Positions 10,806 through 18,853 are shown, counted from the stretch's first letter. The stretch is DNA of 64,000 bases from an uncultured Collinsella sp. (GCA_905209765.1 CAJLUE010000003.1:1-64000); one strand, 5' to 3'. Notes: generated from the letters alone by a model not told the origin. Numbers and translations are program-made.

Positions 10806-10835
10806 GGGGCTGTCCCGCATTAGTGGGACAGCCCC
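10806..10835 (-). terminator. Terminator of htrA
   Basis: Perfect 11-bp stem GGGGCTGTCCC with an eight-base loop; on the minus strand it is followed by TTTTTTCTTATT. It lies 30 bases after the htrA stop. Confidence 0.92.
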
Positions 10836-10865
10836 CTCTGGCATCGGTATGTGCGAAACGGCTCG

Positions 10866-12326
10866 TTAGTAACCCTGGCCGTAGCCCTGGCCCTGGCCCT
10901 GCTGGCCCAGCAGCTCCTCCAGGTACTGGCGCAGCTGCTCGTCGGTAATACCGCCGTTGCCGGTGTCAGTCGCGCTGTCGTCCTGTTGTTGGTTCTGCAG
11001 CTCCTCGTCGGAGCCCAGCTCAACGGTGACCTTCTTCTCGTCCTTGCCGCGCATGAGCGTGATCTCGACCTTCTCGCCCACCTCGTGGCTGCGCAGCGCG
11101 ATAATCAGGCCATCGGCGCTCGTAATCTCGTCGTCGCCCAGCTTGGTAATGACATCGCCCTCCTGGATGCCAGCCTTGGCGGCGGGACCGTCCTCGACGA
11201 CGCTTGCCACATAGGCGCCGCTATCGGTGCTTAGCTTGTTGGTGCGGGCGTTGAGTGCGTTGACGCTCGAAAGCGTGGCGCCCAGGTACGGGTGCACCGG
11301 CGTCTTGCCGTCGATGATCTGGTCGGCAATGTTCTTGGCGTAGTTAACGGGAATAGCAAAGCCCACGCCCGAGCTGGAGCCCGAATAGCTCTCGATAAGC
11401 GAGTTAATGCCCACGAGCTCGCCGTTGTCGTTGACGAGCGCGCCGCCGGAGTTGCCCGGGTTGATGGCGGCATCGGTCTGGATCATGTTGGCGTAGATGG
11501 TGTTGCCGCTGGTAGAGCTCATGGCCGTGGAGCGATAGAGCGCCGAGACGATACCCGTGGAGACAGACTGCTCGTTGCCGAACGGCGAGCCGATCGCCAT
11601 GACCCACTCGCCCACGTTGAGCTTGGAGGAATCACCGATCTCGATCGGCGTGAGCTTGGAGGCGTCTGCATCCTTGAGCTTGATGACGGCCAGGTCGCTC
11701 GAAGCATCGTTGCCCACGAACTCGGCCTCGTAGGTGGTGCCGTCGTCCATGGTCACCACGTACTGGTCATAGCCATCGACCACGTGGTTGTTGGTGAGGA
11801 TGTGGCCTTCGGTATCGAGTACCACGCCCGAACCGACGCTGCCCGAGCTGTCCGACTCGTCGGCAGACTGCGAAAGCGAGCCATTCTGGCTGCCGCTCGA
11901 AGTGGCGGTGATGGAAACGACAGAGGGCAGGGCCTTGGCAGAAACGGCCTCGGCAAGTGTGGTGTCCTCGGAGTCAATCGTAATCTTTTGCGTCGACGAA
12001 CCCGAAGCACCCGCCGTCACGGCATTCTTTCCGCCGCCAATGTTGAGCGTGCCACTCATAATGAGCGCGATGACCAGCAGGGCGCCGCAGGCGCAGCCGG
12101 CAAGCGCCGTAATAAAGATCGGCAGCTTTTTGGTCTTAGTCTTGACCACTGTGTGCTTGTTTACAACCTGCTGGCCGCCCAGCGGCTGGCCGGTCTGTGT
12201 GTCGTAAGCCTGCACGTAGGGAATGTTGCTGCCGGCAGGCGTCGACTCCACCTGCACGCGCGGCTGCTGCTGAGTCTCGCCGGCATTGCCAACATCCTGG
12301 GGACGCTGGGAATCGTTCTCGCTCAT
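10866..12326 (-). CDS. htrA: HtrA/DegP-like serine protease with PDZ domain
   Basis: 486-residue membrane-anchored, extracytoplasmic protease/chaperone for misfolded envelope proteins. Residues 1-70 are a cytosolic Gln/Pro-rich region, followed by one transmembrane helix (LPIFITALAGCACGALLVIA). The trypsin-like domain carries His in TNNHVVDG, Asp in SSDLAVIKL and Ser in GNSGGALVN. One PDZ domain follows (YLGA...GAYVASVVEDGPAAKAGIQEGDVI). The tail is QGQGQGYGQGY, rich in Gln and Gly. The start at 12326 has AAAGGA upstream; an earlier Met in frame lacks one. A GGCCCGCC hairpin is in its leader. It lies downstream of the glnA/GlnR-like genes, possibly partly co-transcribed. Confidence 0.94.
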   Translation of the reverse strand: MSENDSQRPQDVGNAGETQQQPRVQVESTPAGSNIPYVQAYDTQTGQPLGGQQVVNKHTVVKTKTKKLPIFITALAGCACGALLVIALIMSGTLNIGGGKNAVTAGASGSSTQKITIDSEDTTLAEAVSAKALPSVVSITATSSGSQNGSLSQSADESDSSGSVGSGVVLDTEGHILTNNHVVDGYDQYVVTMDDGTTYEAEFVGNDASSDLAVIKLKDADASKLTPIEIGDSSKLNVGEWVMAIGSPFGNEQSVSTGIVSALYRSTAMSSTSGNTIYANMIQTDAAINPGNSGGALVNDNGELVGINSLIESYSGSSSGVGFAIPVNYAKNIADQIIDGKTPVHPYLGATLSSVNALNARTNKLSTDSGAYVASVVEDGPAAKAGIQEGDVITKLGDDEITSADGLIIALRSHEVGEKVEITLMRGKDEKKVTVELGSDEELQNQQQDDSATDTGNGGITDEQLRQYLEELLGQQGQGQGYGQGY

Positions 12327-12354
12327 AGCTGCGATCCTTTCGTCAAATAACCAA

Positions 12355-12379
12355 AGGCCCGCCAAACACGTGGCGGGCC
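12355..12379. other. Hairpin in htrA leader
   Basis: GGCCCGCC-AAACACGTG-GCGGGCC stem between the GlnR-like gene and htrA. It has no good T-tract and may be an attenuator, mRNA stabiliser or weak terminator. Confidence 0.5.
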
Positions 12380-12497
12380 ATCATTGTTCACGTTGAGTTG
12401 TACCCCAATATGCGGGTGCACGTGTATGAGAACGCAATCTTTTAGGAAGGCTTAAGTTCTTCTGCAAACCCGAAAGGAGCCCGCATATGCGGCAAAA

Positions 12498-12530
12498 CCA
12501 CCACAAAGGTGCCTGTCCCCTTTGTGGTGG
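12498..12530. repeat. Palindromic repeat B, copy 4
   Basis: CCACCACAAAGG / CCTTTGTGGTGG around TGCCTGTCC, ending four bases from the stop codon of the response regulator at 12535, so it probably serves as its 3' end. Confidence 0.85.
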
Positions 12531-12534
12531 AAAT

Positions 12535-13197
12535 CTAGTCCTTAAACAGGTAGCCTACGCCGCGGACGGTAGTGATGTGGGCCGCGATCTGCGGGCCCAC
12601 CTTGGAGCGGATGCGTCGGATGTGCACGTCGACGGTACGCGTGCCGCCGCAGTACTCAAAGCCCCACACGCGGTGCAGCAGCACTTCGCGGCTGTAGGCA
12701 CGGTTGGGGTGCGTCGCCAAAAAGCTCAGCAGCGAATACTCCATCAGCGTCAGGTCGATGGGCTCGTTATCGAGCGTCACCTGGTAGGTAGCCAGGTTAA
12801 TCTCGAGGTTATCGATGTTGAGCACATCGTCGGCGGTGACGGTCTCCTCCTCGCCCATCAGGCGCTGTGCACGAGCCTTAAGCTCGTTGGGCGTCGCCGT
12901 GGGGCATACAAAGTCGGCATGCGCGTGATTGGGCAGGCGCAGGGTGCCGAGCGCCTCGTCGTCGACGATCACCAACATGGGAACGCCGCCGCGATCGTCA
13001 AGCCACTTGGCAATCTGATCGATGCGGTCGCTGCGGATGCCATCGGAATCGAGGATCAGCAGGTCAAAGTCGTGCGCCGCGGTCGGCGAATCGGGAGTTG
13101 CCAGGCTCACCTCGACACCCAGGGTGGTCGTCAAGCTGCGGGCAAACTCGTGGAAGCGCGTCGTGCGCGCCATGAACAGGGCACTCTTTTCGGACAT
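12535..13197 (-). CDS. OmpR-family orphan response regulator, GlnR-like
   Basis: 220-residue DNA-binding regulator. An N-terminal receiver-like domain (about 1-110) keeps FDLLILDSDG but lacks the full acidic pocket of ordinary receivers, and the C-terminal winged helix (about 125-220) has the canonical LMEYSLLSFLATHPNRAYSREVLLHRVWG and TVDVHIRRIRSKVG recognition-helix segment. No histidine kinase is nearby. Its place immediately downstream of glnA and its atypical receiver match actinobacterial GlnR, the nitrogen regulator; that role is inferred. Start 13197 has GGAGG at six bases; a longer in-frame start would overlap glnA. Both genes are on the minus strand 50 bases apart. Confidence 0.88.
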   Translation of the reverse strand: MSEKSALFMARTTRFHEFARSLTTTLGVEVSLATPDSPTAAHDFDLLILDSDGIRSDRIDQIAKWLDDRGGVPMLVIVDDEALGTLRLPNHAHADFVCPTATPNELKARAQRLMGEEETVTADDVLNIDNLEINLATYQVTLDNEPIDLTLMEYSLLSFLATHPNRAYSREVLLHRVWGFEYCGGTRTVDVHIRRIRSKVGPQIAAHITTVRGVGYLFKD

Positions 13198-13247
13198 ATC
13201 GGCCTCCAAGGAAATGAGCTCAATCGTACTGGAACAAGTCAGCGCGA

Positions 13248-14585
13248 TTAGGAGTTCGCCAGGTAGTGCTTGATCTCCCACTCGGTGATCGTAGACTCAA
13301 ACTTATGCCACTCGTCGCGCTTCTTTTTGAGGAAGAAGCTGTGGATGTGCTCACCGAGGGCATCCTTCATAAACTGCGAGTTCTCAAACACGTCGAGCGC
13401 CTCTTTGAGCGAGCGCGGCAGCGGCGTGTAGCCGGCCTCGACCATCTGACGGTCGGTAAGCTTGAGCGTCTCAGCCGTTGCCTCGGGCGGGAGCTCCAGC
13501 TTGCGCTCGATGCCGTCCAGACCAGCCGCCAGCGTGACGGCGTTGACCAGGTACGGGTTGGCCATGGGGTCGGGGCTGCGAAGCTCGATGCGCGTGGACA
13601 GCTGCTTGCCGGGCTTGTAGACCGGAATGCGGACCATACTCGCGCGGTTGCGCAGGCCCCACGTGGCGTACTGCGGCACGGAGTCGCCGCCCGTGGTGAT
13701 GCGCTTGTACGAGTTGACCGTGGGGTTAGTGATGGCGCTGATCTCGCGCGCGTGCGCCAAGATGCCGGCCATGTAGTGCTTGGCGATATCGGAGAGGTGG
13801 TACTTCTCGTCGTCCTCGCCCCAAAAGACGTTGTTGCCGTCGTGGTCGAATAGCGACTGGCACAGGAACATAGCGCTGCCGTCCTCGCCCGCCAACGGCT
13901 TGGGCATAAAGGAGGCGTGGCACCCGCTCTCGTAAGCCTGCTGCTTAATGATGAGTTTGGCCGTGGTGATGGCGTCGGACATGCTCAGGGCCTCGGCGTG
14001 GCGCAGGCTCATGCCGTGCTGCGAGCGGCCGGCGGCGTGGAAGGTGTACTCCACGGGCACGGACATCTTCTCGAGCGTGAGGACCGTGTTGCGGCGCAGG
14101 TCGCGAGCGGCATCGCTCACCGAAAGATCGAAGTAGCCCACGTTGTCGAGCGGCTCGGGGGTGTGCTCGTCGGGGAAGTAGTAATACTCCAGCTCGGCAC
14201 CCACGTTGAGCAGGTAGCCAGCCTTCTCGGCCTTATAGAACATGCGGCGCAACGCATCGCGCGGATCGCCGGCGAAGGGCTTGCGGTCGGGGGTGCACAC
14301 ATCGCAGAACACGCGGGCGACGCCGTTGTGGCTCGGGCGCCACGGCAAAATCTGGAAGGTCGAAGCATCGGGAAACGCCAGCATGTCGGCTTCCTCGGGC
14401 GTGGCAAAGCCCTCGATGGCGGAGCCGTCAAAGCCAATACCCTCCTCAAAAGCGACCTCGAGGTCCTCGGGGCTAATGGCAAAGTTCTTGAGGCGGCCGA
14501 GAATGTCGACAAACCACAGACGTACAAAGCGGATGTCACGCTGCTCTACGGAGCGGAGTACGTAATCGATGTTCTGCTGGTTCAT
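13248..14585 (-). CDS. glnA: Type I glutamine synthetase
   Basis: 445-residue GSI enzyme that makes glutamine from glutamate, ammonia and ATP; forms dodecamers in the cytosol. Markers: FVRLWFVDILGRLKNF and GIGFDGSAIEGF in the N-terminal beta-grasp domain, GAELEYYYF, HAAGRSQHGMSLRHAEAL, HASFMPKPLAGEDGSAMF and the glutamate-binding NRASMVRIP. The length matches the short GSI-alpha type that is feedback-inhibited instead of adenylylated (the extra insertion of GSI-beta and its adenylylation Tyr are absent). ATG is behind AAAGGGGAGCGAC. It leads an operon with the GlnR-like regulator. Confidence 0.96.
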   Translation of the reverse strand: MNQQNIDYVLRSVEQRDIRFVRLWFVDILGRLKNFAISPEDLEVAFEEGIGFDGSAIEGFATPEEADMLAFPDASTFQILPWRPSHNGVARVFCDVCTPDRKPFAGDPRDALRRMFYKAEKAGYLLNVGAELEYYYFPDEHTPEPLDNVGYFDLSVSDAARDLRRNTVLTLEKMSVPVEYTFHAAGRSQHGMSLRHAEALSMSDAITTAKLIIKQQAYESGCHASFMPKPLAGEDGSAMFLCQSLFDHDGNNVFWGEDDEKYHLSDIAKHYMAGILAHAREISAITNPTVNSYKRITTGGDSVPQYATWGLRNRASMVRIPVYKPGKQLSTRIELRSPDPMANPYLVNAVTLAAGLDGIERKLELPPEATAETLKLTDRQMVEAGYTPLPRSLKEALDVFENSQFMKDALGEHIHSFFLKKKRDEWHKFESTITEWEIKHYLANS

Positions 14586-14711
14586 GTCGCTCCCCTTTCT
14601 TTCGGGCGGGTTTCGACTGGTCTATATCGCAGATACTATCGCAGAAAAATGTTTCCGCAGGGTTAAAGCGTATCAAGCGCTCAAAAAACGTGCGCGAACA
14701 GGCAGTCTGAC

Positions 14712-15206
14712 TTACGCGCGATCATAAAGGATCACTCCTTCGCGCTCGATTACCGCGGCAAGATCATCATCAAGATAGTCACTCGAGACGAGGTCAACCT
14801 GCTTCCCGGTTTCTTTGCGCACCGCCTCGCCAAACGCCGATAACGCGAAAAGACCAAAGCCCCGCTCGCGATCGACTTCGAGACGCAAGTCAATATCACT
14901 ATCGGCATGCGCCTCGCCACGGGCATACGAACCAAAAAGGATCACGGTCTTGATGGCGGGAATCGTGCTAGCTGCCTCGCGGACGGCGGACTCAATCTGG
15001 GCAGTATCCAAAATGCCCGTCGCGGCGCTTTCGCTCGCAGAGCTTTTACCAAGTGAAGGAACAAACGGCAGAGAGCGCTCGCGCAGCATCTGCCTCATAA
15101 ACATATTGACCGCAACAGACGAAGTCATGCCAAGTTCTTCGCACAGCTCGGCAAATGAATCTTTAATTGACGAGTCCACTCGCACACTCAGCACAGACGC
15201 AGCCAT
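14712..15206 (-). CDS. RelB/DinJ-type antitoxin domain fused to MNT-like nucleotidyltransferase
   Basis: 164-residue protein. Residues 1-50 (SVLSVRVDSSIKDSFAELCEELGMTSSVAVNMFMRQM) match the ribbon-helix-helix start of RelB/DinJ antitoxins. Residues 75-160 are a minimal nucleotidyltransferase domain with the GSYARGEAHADSDIDL signature (GSxxxG then DxD), as in MNT proteins that AMPylate HEPN toxins. No HEPN or RelE-like partner gene lies next to it, so it is either a solitary fusion or has lost its toxin. The start has AGGAGG and the promoter region holds a TGTATGA/TCATACA dyad consistent with autoregulation. Its AT-rich leader contrasts with the neighbours. Confidence 0.82.
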   Translation of the reverse strand: MAASVLSVRVDSSIKDSFAELCEELGMTSSVAVNMFMRQMLRERSLPFVPSLGKSSASESAATGILDTAQIESAVREAASTIPAIKTVILFGSYARGEAHADSDIDLRLEVDRERGFGLFALSAFGEAVRKETGKQVDLVSSDYLDDDLAAVIEREGVILYDRA

Positions 15207-15216
15207 GGATACCTCC

Positions 15217-15246
15217 TGTATGACATTGTCTATATATTATCATACA
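15217..15246 (-). promoter_or_regulatory. Inverted repeat upstream of the antitoxin fusion
   Basis: TGTATGA (15217-15223) and TCATACA (15240-15246) surround an AT-rich core with overlapping -10-like elements, 11 bases from the start codon. Position and symmetry fit an operator for the N-terminal ribbon-helix-helix domain. Confidence 0.55.
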
Positions 15247-15248
15247 AA

Positions 15249-16271
15249 CTAGCGCGAGGTTGATGCGCGGTGTTCGATGTGACCGGGAACCTCGATGCGC
15301 TTGGGGGCGAGCTTTGCGGCCTCGCCCACCGTAGTGGTAACAACGTCGATGCGCTCGGAGAGGCGCTCGACCACGCGCTCGGCGATGATGAGGGTGTCTT
15401 GCGCGGCCGTGGTCACGCCGCCAAAGAGCACGCGGTTCCAGGGGCAATCGTCAAACGTCGCGATTTTGAGACCCGCCGGCAACGAGGGTCCCAGCTGCGT
15501 CAGCGCCTCGGTCAGACGCAGAAAGACCAGGCCGTCGACGGCAATGAGGCCGAGCTTTTTGCCTACATAGTCGCGGATAGTCTCGTCCAAGCGGCCAACG
15601 CCCGTGGCGCCGCCATCGGCCAGGGTGACAACCTCGCCCGCAAGGCCGCGGTGCGAAAGCTCGTCGGTAAAGGCCTCGGCGCGCTCGCGACGGACGGGGC
15701 TGTCGTCGCTTGCCTCGGTGAGCAGGCACAGACGCTCGCTGCCAGCGGCGGTCAAGGCGTCTACCAAGCCGGCGACCAGCTCACGGTTGTTAGATGTCAC
15801 CAGATCGACGCCGCCGTCGGCAGCATCGCGGTCGAGCAGCACAACGGGCAGGCGCCCCGCTGCCACGGCGATTGCCTCGTCGTTGCCTCCACAGGTGTTG
15901 ACGACCAGGCCGTCCGCGCCGGCATCGATAAGTCTGGTGAGCGACTCTGCTTCCTTAGCGGGATCGTTGCCGCTAATGGCCGTCATAAGCGAGCAGCCGC
16001 GCGCGGCGGCACTGGCGGAAAGTCCTTCGAGCATGGCGCTCGAGAATGGGTTGGCGATGTCGGCCAAGATCACGCCGATGAGATTGGTGCGCGAGGAGCG
16101 CAGATTGCGTGCGGCGGCACGCGGGCGATAGCCGGTGCGCTCGATGACCTCGGCAATGCGGGCACGGGTCTCCTCGGTCATTTGCCCGGGACGGTTGTTG
16201 AGATAGCGCGAGACCGTGGCCGGACTCACGCCCGCCTCGACGGCAATGTCCTTGATTCTCATCTGCGCCAT
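15249..16271 (-). CDS. LacI family transcriptional regulator
   Basis: 340 residues. The N-terminal helix-turn-helix and hinge (MRIKDIAVEAGVSPATVSRYLNNRPGQMTEETRARIAEVIERTGYRPRAAARNL; shortened here in use) are classic, followed by a periplasmic-binding-protein-like effector domain (LIGVILADIANPFSSAMLEG). The target is unknown; no sugar operon adjoins it, so it probably acts at a distance. Start 16271 is preceded by ACGGGGTGCGCT. The leader has a GCAAAACG/CGTTTTTGC dyad that could be its own operator. It shares no operon with the antitoxin fusion, whose promoter overlaps its 3' end. Confidence 0.93.
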   Translation of the reverse strand: MAQMRIKDIAVEAGVSPATVSRYLNNRPGQMTEETRARIAEVIERTGYRPRAAARNLRSSRTNLIGVILADIANPFSSAMLEGLSASAAARGCSLMTAISGNDPAKEAESLTRLIDAGADGLVVNTCGGNDEAIAVAAGRLPVVLLDRDAADGGVDLVTSNNRELVAGLVDALTAAGSERLCLLTEASDDSPVRRERAEAFTDELSHRGLAGEVVTLADGGATGVGRLDETIRDYVGKKLGLIAVDGLVFLRLTEALTQLGPSLPAGLKIATFDDCPWNRVLFGGVTTAAQDTLIIAERVVERLSERIDVVTTTVGEAAKLAPKRIEVPGHIEHRASTSR

Positions 16272-16336
16272 AGCGCACCCCGTTTCCCCATTGTCGGCAG
16301 CCTGAGCCATTTTAGGCATTTTTTAAAAATCTCAGT

Positions 16337-16369
16337 TGCAAAACGCTGTAGGTGAGCAGCATCGTTTTT
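16337..16369 (-). promoter_or_regulatory. Possible LacI-family operator dyad
   Basis: Half sites GCAAAACG and CGTTTTTGC separated by about 17 bases, 65-100 bases upstream of the LacI-type gene. Suggestive of autoregulation; not a strict palindrome. Confidence 0.35.
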
Positions 16370-16395
16370 GCGTCTCGAGCAGATGCGATAATGGG

Positions 16396-17088
16396 CTAGA
16401 TAGCCGAGTCTTTAGACAGCTCAAAATAGTCAGGATGCAAGGCGATAACCGGGCCCTGCTCCTCGGGCATCAGGTGCAAGTGCGTCTCTGCCAGATAGCT
16501 CGCCGCATCGGTATCGCCCCTCTTAATGGCCTCGAGAATCCGGCGATGCTGCCGACGAATCGGCTCCCAATCCAGGTCCTGCGACACCATACGCAACCAG
16601 TTGTATCGCTCAAAATGTGTGTTGACGCTCTTCATCCAATCCCACAACATGTGACGGCCGGCAATCTCAAAACACGTCTCATGGAACAGGTTGTCCAGAT
16701 CGAAAAAGCGACGCGTTTCGCTATGGTCGAGCGACTCGGACTCGGCAAGAATCTGCTCGAGCCGCTGCTTTTGCTCGGGCGAGGCGGCCGAACAACATTT
16801 AATGAGCACGCTTCTCTCAAGTTTCTCGCGCAAGAAGCAGGCGTTCTCGGCGCGCTCCATGCTGATTTTTGAGACATAGGTGCCGCTTTTGGGACGCGTT
16901 TCCACCAGCTCCTGCTCACGCAGGCGCACAAAGGACTCGCGAATGGGCGTGCGCCCGATTCCCGTCTCCTTTTCCAGACCAATCGCCGAAAGACGCGTGC
17001 CGGGTTTGAGCTCGGCATAGATAATCTTGGAGCGCAATGCGTTGTATGCCTGGTCTTGCAGGCTCTGATTATGCTGGCGTTGTTCCAT
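16396..17088 (-). CDS. GntR family (FCD) transcriptional regulator
   Basis: 230 residues. The N-terminal winged helix (QAYNALRSKIIYAELKPGTRL ... GRTPIRESFVRLREQELVE; about residues 10-80) is followed by an all-helical FCD ligand-binding domain (about 95-215) with DLDNLFHETCFEIAGRH and two C-terminal histidines (RRQHRRILEAI, AETHLHLM) expected to hold a metal. Such proteins sense organic acids. No target gene is adjacent. The start is placed at 17088 behind GAGGGC; the upstream in-frame Met lacks a binding site. Confidence 0.9.
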   Translation of the reverse strand: MEQRQHNQSLQDQAYNALRSKIIYAELKPGTRLSAIGLEKETGIGRTPIRESFVRLREQELVETRPKSGTYVSKISMERAENACFLREKLERSVLIKCCSAASPEQKQRLEQILAESESLDHSETRRFFDLDNLFHETCFEIAGRHMLWDWMKSVNTHFERYNWLRMVSQDLDWEPIRRQHRRILEAIKRGDTDAASYLAETHLHLMPEEQGPVIALHPDYFELSKDSAI

Positions 17089-17222
17089 AAAGCCCTCGGA
17101 TAAACCCTCGGTTAGTCGAATACCACCATGCAATACTATCGCATCGACACGCCCCAGCTCCCAATCAGTCTTTTTGGGACGGGGCTCTTTTAGCTACCCT
17201 GGCCCGCAGATCGGCCCCCTTG

Positions 17223-17379
17223 CCACAAAAGTGGCCCATCTACTACGTTAACACGGATAGCCTCGGCCATACCGAAAACCGTGAAAAAAAACCGCAGGTA
17301 GACAGCTTGTCGATTTTCGAAAAAGCCGACTATGGTTGACCCCTGCGGCTTAAACGTAGTAGATAGGCCCTTTTCGTGG
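17223..17379. mobile_element. MITE-like element with ~29-bp terminal inverted repeats
   Basis: Left end CCACAAAAGTGGCCCATCTA (17223-17242, continuing to 17251) pairs with 17350-17379, with 23 of the first 27 positions matching. The 157-bp element has a second, inner dyad (CCGCAGG / CCTGCGG near 17292 and 17341) and no reading frame. No clear target duplication is visible. It lies in the intergenic region before the AAA ATPase. Confidence 0.65.
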
Positions 17380-17506
17380 CGCAGCACTACTGCACCCCAA
17401 ATTGGCACCCCGAGCCCTCGTGAGTTGCCAACAAGCTGTTCGCCCAGCGCTTTATCCGCGCGGCATTTGGAAAATAGCACCACCGCAAAACCCGCGAGTA
17501 GCGCTT

Positions 17507-17576
17507 ACTTTGCTATATCTCACTATACTTTGCTATATCTTGCTATACTTTGCTATATCTTGCTATATCTTGAGCA
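17507..17576 (+). repeat. Helically phased decamer array upstream of AAA ATPase
   Basis: Seven consecutive 10-base units: ACTTTGCTAT alternates with ATCTTGCTAT/ATCTCACTAT, giving a 20-base repeat present three times and ending in the ribosome binding site. The 10-base period equals about one helical turn, so equivalent bases lie on one DNA face. It contains TTGCTA and TATACT boxes and therefore overlaps the likely promoter. Confidence 0.85.
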
Positions 17577-17588
17577 AAGGTGGCTCAC

Positions 17589-18680
17589 ATGCAAACAAAC
17601 CCTTTTAAGCCCACAGCAGGTAAAACACCTCCCACGATTATCGGCCGCGAAGATGTGCTCGAAGAATTCAATGAGGGCCTCGTCAACGGGCCTGGTGCCC
17701 CGGGGCGCCTAATGCGCATAGCCGGCGTCCGTGGAACGGGCAAGACAGTCCTCCTTGACGAGTGCTCACGTTTGGCGCAAAGCCGTGGCTGGACGGTCAT
17801 AAAAGAGGTCGCAACCGAGGGACTTTGCCAACGCATTCTCGAACAGCTGCAGCCCAAATTCCAGGCCAAACACGCCAGATTTGAGCCCACCGTAGCTGGC
17901 ATATCCATCGGCAGCATAGACATTGAGCGAATCGGTCCATCGCTACGCGACGCCATGAGACAGACAATATCCAAGAATGAAAATGGCCTGCTCATCACTC
18001 TCGACGAGGTTCAAGACGCAGAGCTCGATGAGGTCCGAACGCTCTCCATTGCGATTCAGCAGGTTATCGGCGAAGACCTTGATATAGCCTTTGTTTTTGC
18101 GGGGCTGCCTTCGATGATTGAAAGCATCATCAACGGAAAGACACTTACGTTTTTGCGCCGTGCCCTCCCCTTTGACCTGAAGGCTGTGGCAGTAACCGAA
18201 GTGTCGTACTCCCTCGAGGAAACCATTGAAGCGTCTGGCATGGAGTTGCAGCCAGGTATTGCCGGCCAACTTGCCGAGGCAACGCAAGGTTATCCTTTCA
18301 TGATCCAACTCGTTGGATACTACGCATGGCAGTTGGCAAGACGCGCACATACACCGATTATTGGAGAAGAAGAAGCCGAGCGCGGCATTGCAACGGCACG
18401 CGAACGCTTCTGTGCCATGGTGATTGAGCCCGCGCTACAGCGCATTCCGCCCACGTGCATCGCTTATCTGCTGAGCATGGCATCTTTGGGGCAGACGAGC
18501 TCGACCAGCATGGTTGCCGATGCCCTAAACAAAACGCCTCAACAGGTGAGTTCCGTCCGCAGCCGCCTGTTAAGAGAATCGATTATCGAGGCTCCCTCGT
18601 ACGGCAAGGTCTCATTTGCCATCCCCTACATGCGCGACTACCTCTACGAGCACAAAGCCGAACTGGAAGTTGAACTGTAG
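17589..18680 (+). CDS. AAA-type ATP-binding protein (Orc1/Cdc6-like AAA_16)
   Basis: 363 residues. The N-terminal P-loop is GVRGTGKTVLL after an IIGREDVLEEF lead-in typical of AAA_16/ORC-like ATPases; Walker B with sensor is LLITLDEVQDAELDE; the C-terminal third (about 275-355) looks like a winged helix with ARERFCAMVIEPALQ and SSVRSRLLRESIIEAPSYGKVSFAIPYMRDYL. Function is unknown; this family includes regulators, plasmid/phage-type initiators and defence ATPases. ATG at 17589 is behind AAAGGTGG; a GTG nine bases upstream is possible. Codon use is less GC-biased than in neighbours, and the gene is bracketed by repeat arrays, so acquisition by transfer is likely. Confidence 0.8.
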   Translation: MQTNPFKPTAGKTPPTIIGREDVLEEFNEGLVNGPGAPGRLMRIAGVRGTGKTVLLDECSRLAQSRGWTVIKEVATEGLCQRILEQLQPKFQAKHARFEPTVAGISIGSIDIERIGPSLRDAMRQTISKNENGLLITLDEVQDAELDEVRTLSIAIQQVIGEDLDIAFVFAGLPSMIESIINGKTLTFLRRALPFDLKAVAVTEVSYSLEETIEASGMELQPGIAGQLAEATQGYPFMIQLVGYYAWQLARRAHTPIIGEEEAERGIATARERFCAMVIEPALQRIPPTCIAYLLSMASLGQTSSTSMVADALNKTPQQVSSVRSRLLRESIIEAPSYGKVSFAIPYMRDYLYEHKAELEVEL

Positions 18681-18698
18681 AAACGGCAACTGCCCTGC

Positions 18699-18853
18699 AA
18701 GACGAAAACCGTTTTCGTACGGATTAAAGCAGACGTAAACGATTTTCGTCTTGATTTGCGTACGGAATTAAGACGAAAATTGCGCTTTCGTACGCTTATT
18801 ACCAGACGCAAATTGTTTTCGTCCGGCCATGCGTCCCCAATCTAGACGAAAAG
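18699..18853. repeat. Array of five small imperfect palindromes AGACGnAAA..TTTTCGT
   Basis: Units at 18700 (AGACGAAAACCGTTTTCGTA), 18731, 18771, 18804 and a half unit at 18844 share AGACG-A/T/C-AAA followed after 3-6 bases by TTTCGT-C/A-CG. Starts are 31, 40, 33 and 40 bases apart. They follow directly after the ATPase stop. It is not a CRISPR array: units are short, palindromic and unequal, and the spacers are only about ten bases. Confidence 0.7.

Noticed and set aside
12487..13251. 254-residue plus-strand frame with a good AAAGGAG site
   Set aside because: It runs antisense through the response regulator and repeat B; composition is that of a shadow frame.
18699..18853. CRISPR array
   Set aside because: Units are palindromic, of unequal spacing, only ~22 bases long, and without cas genes.
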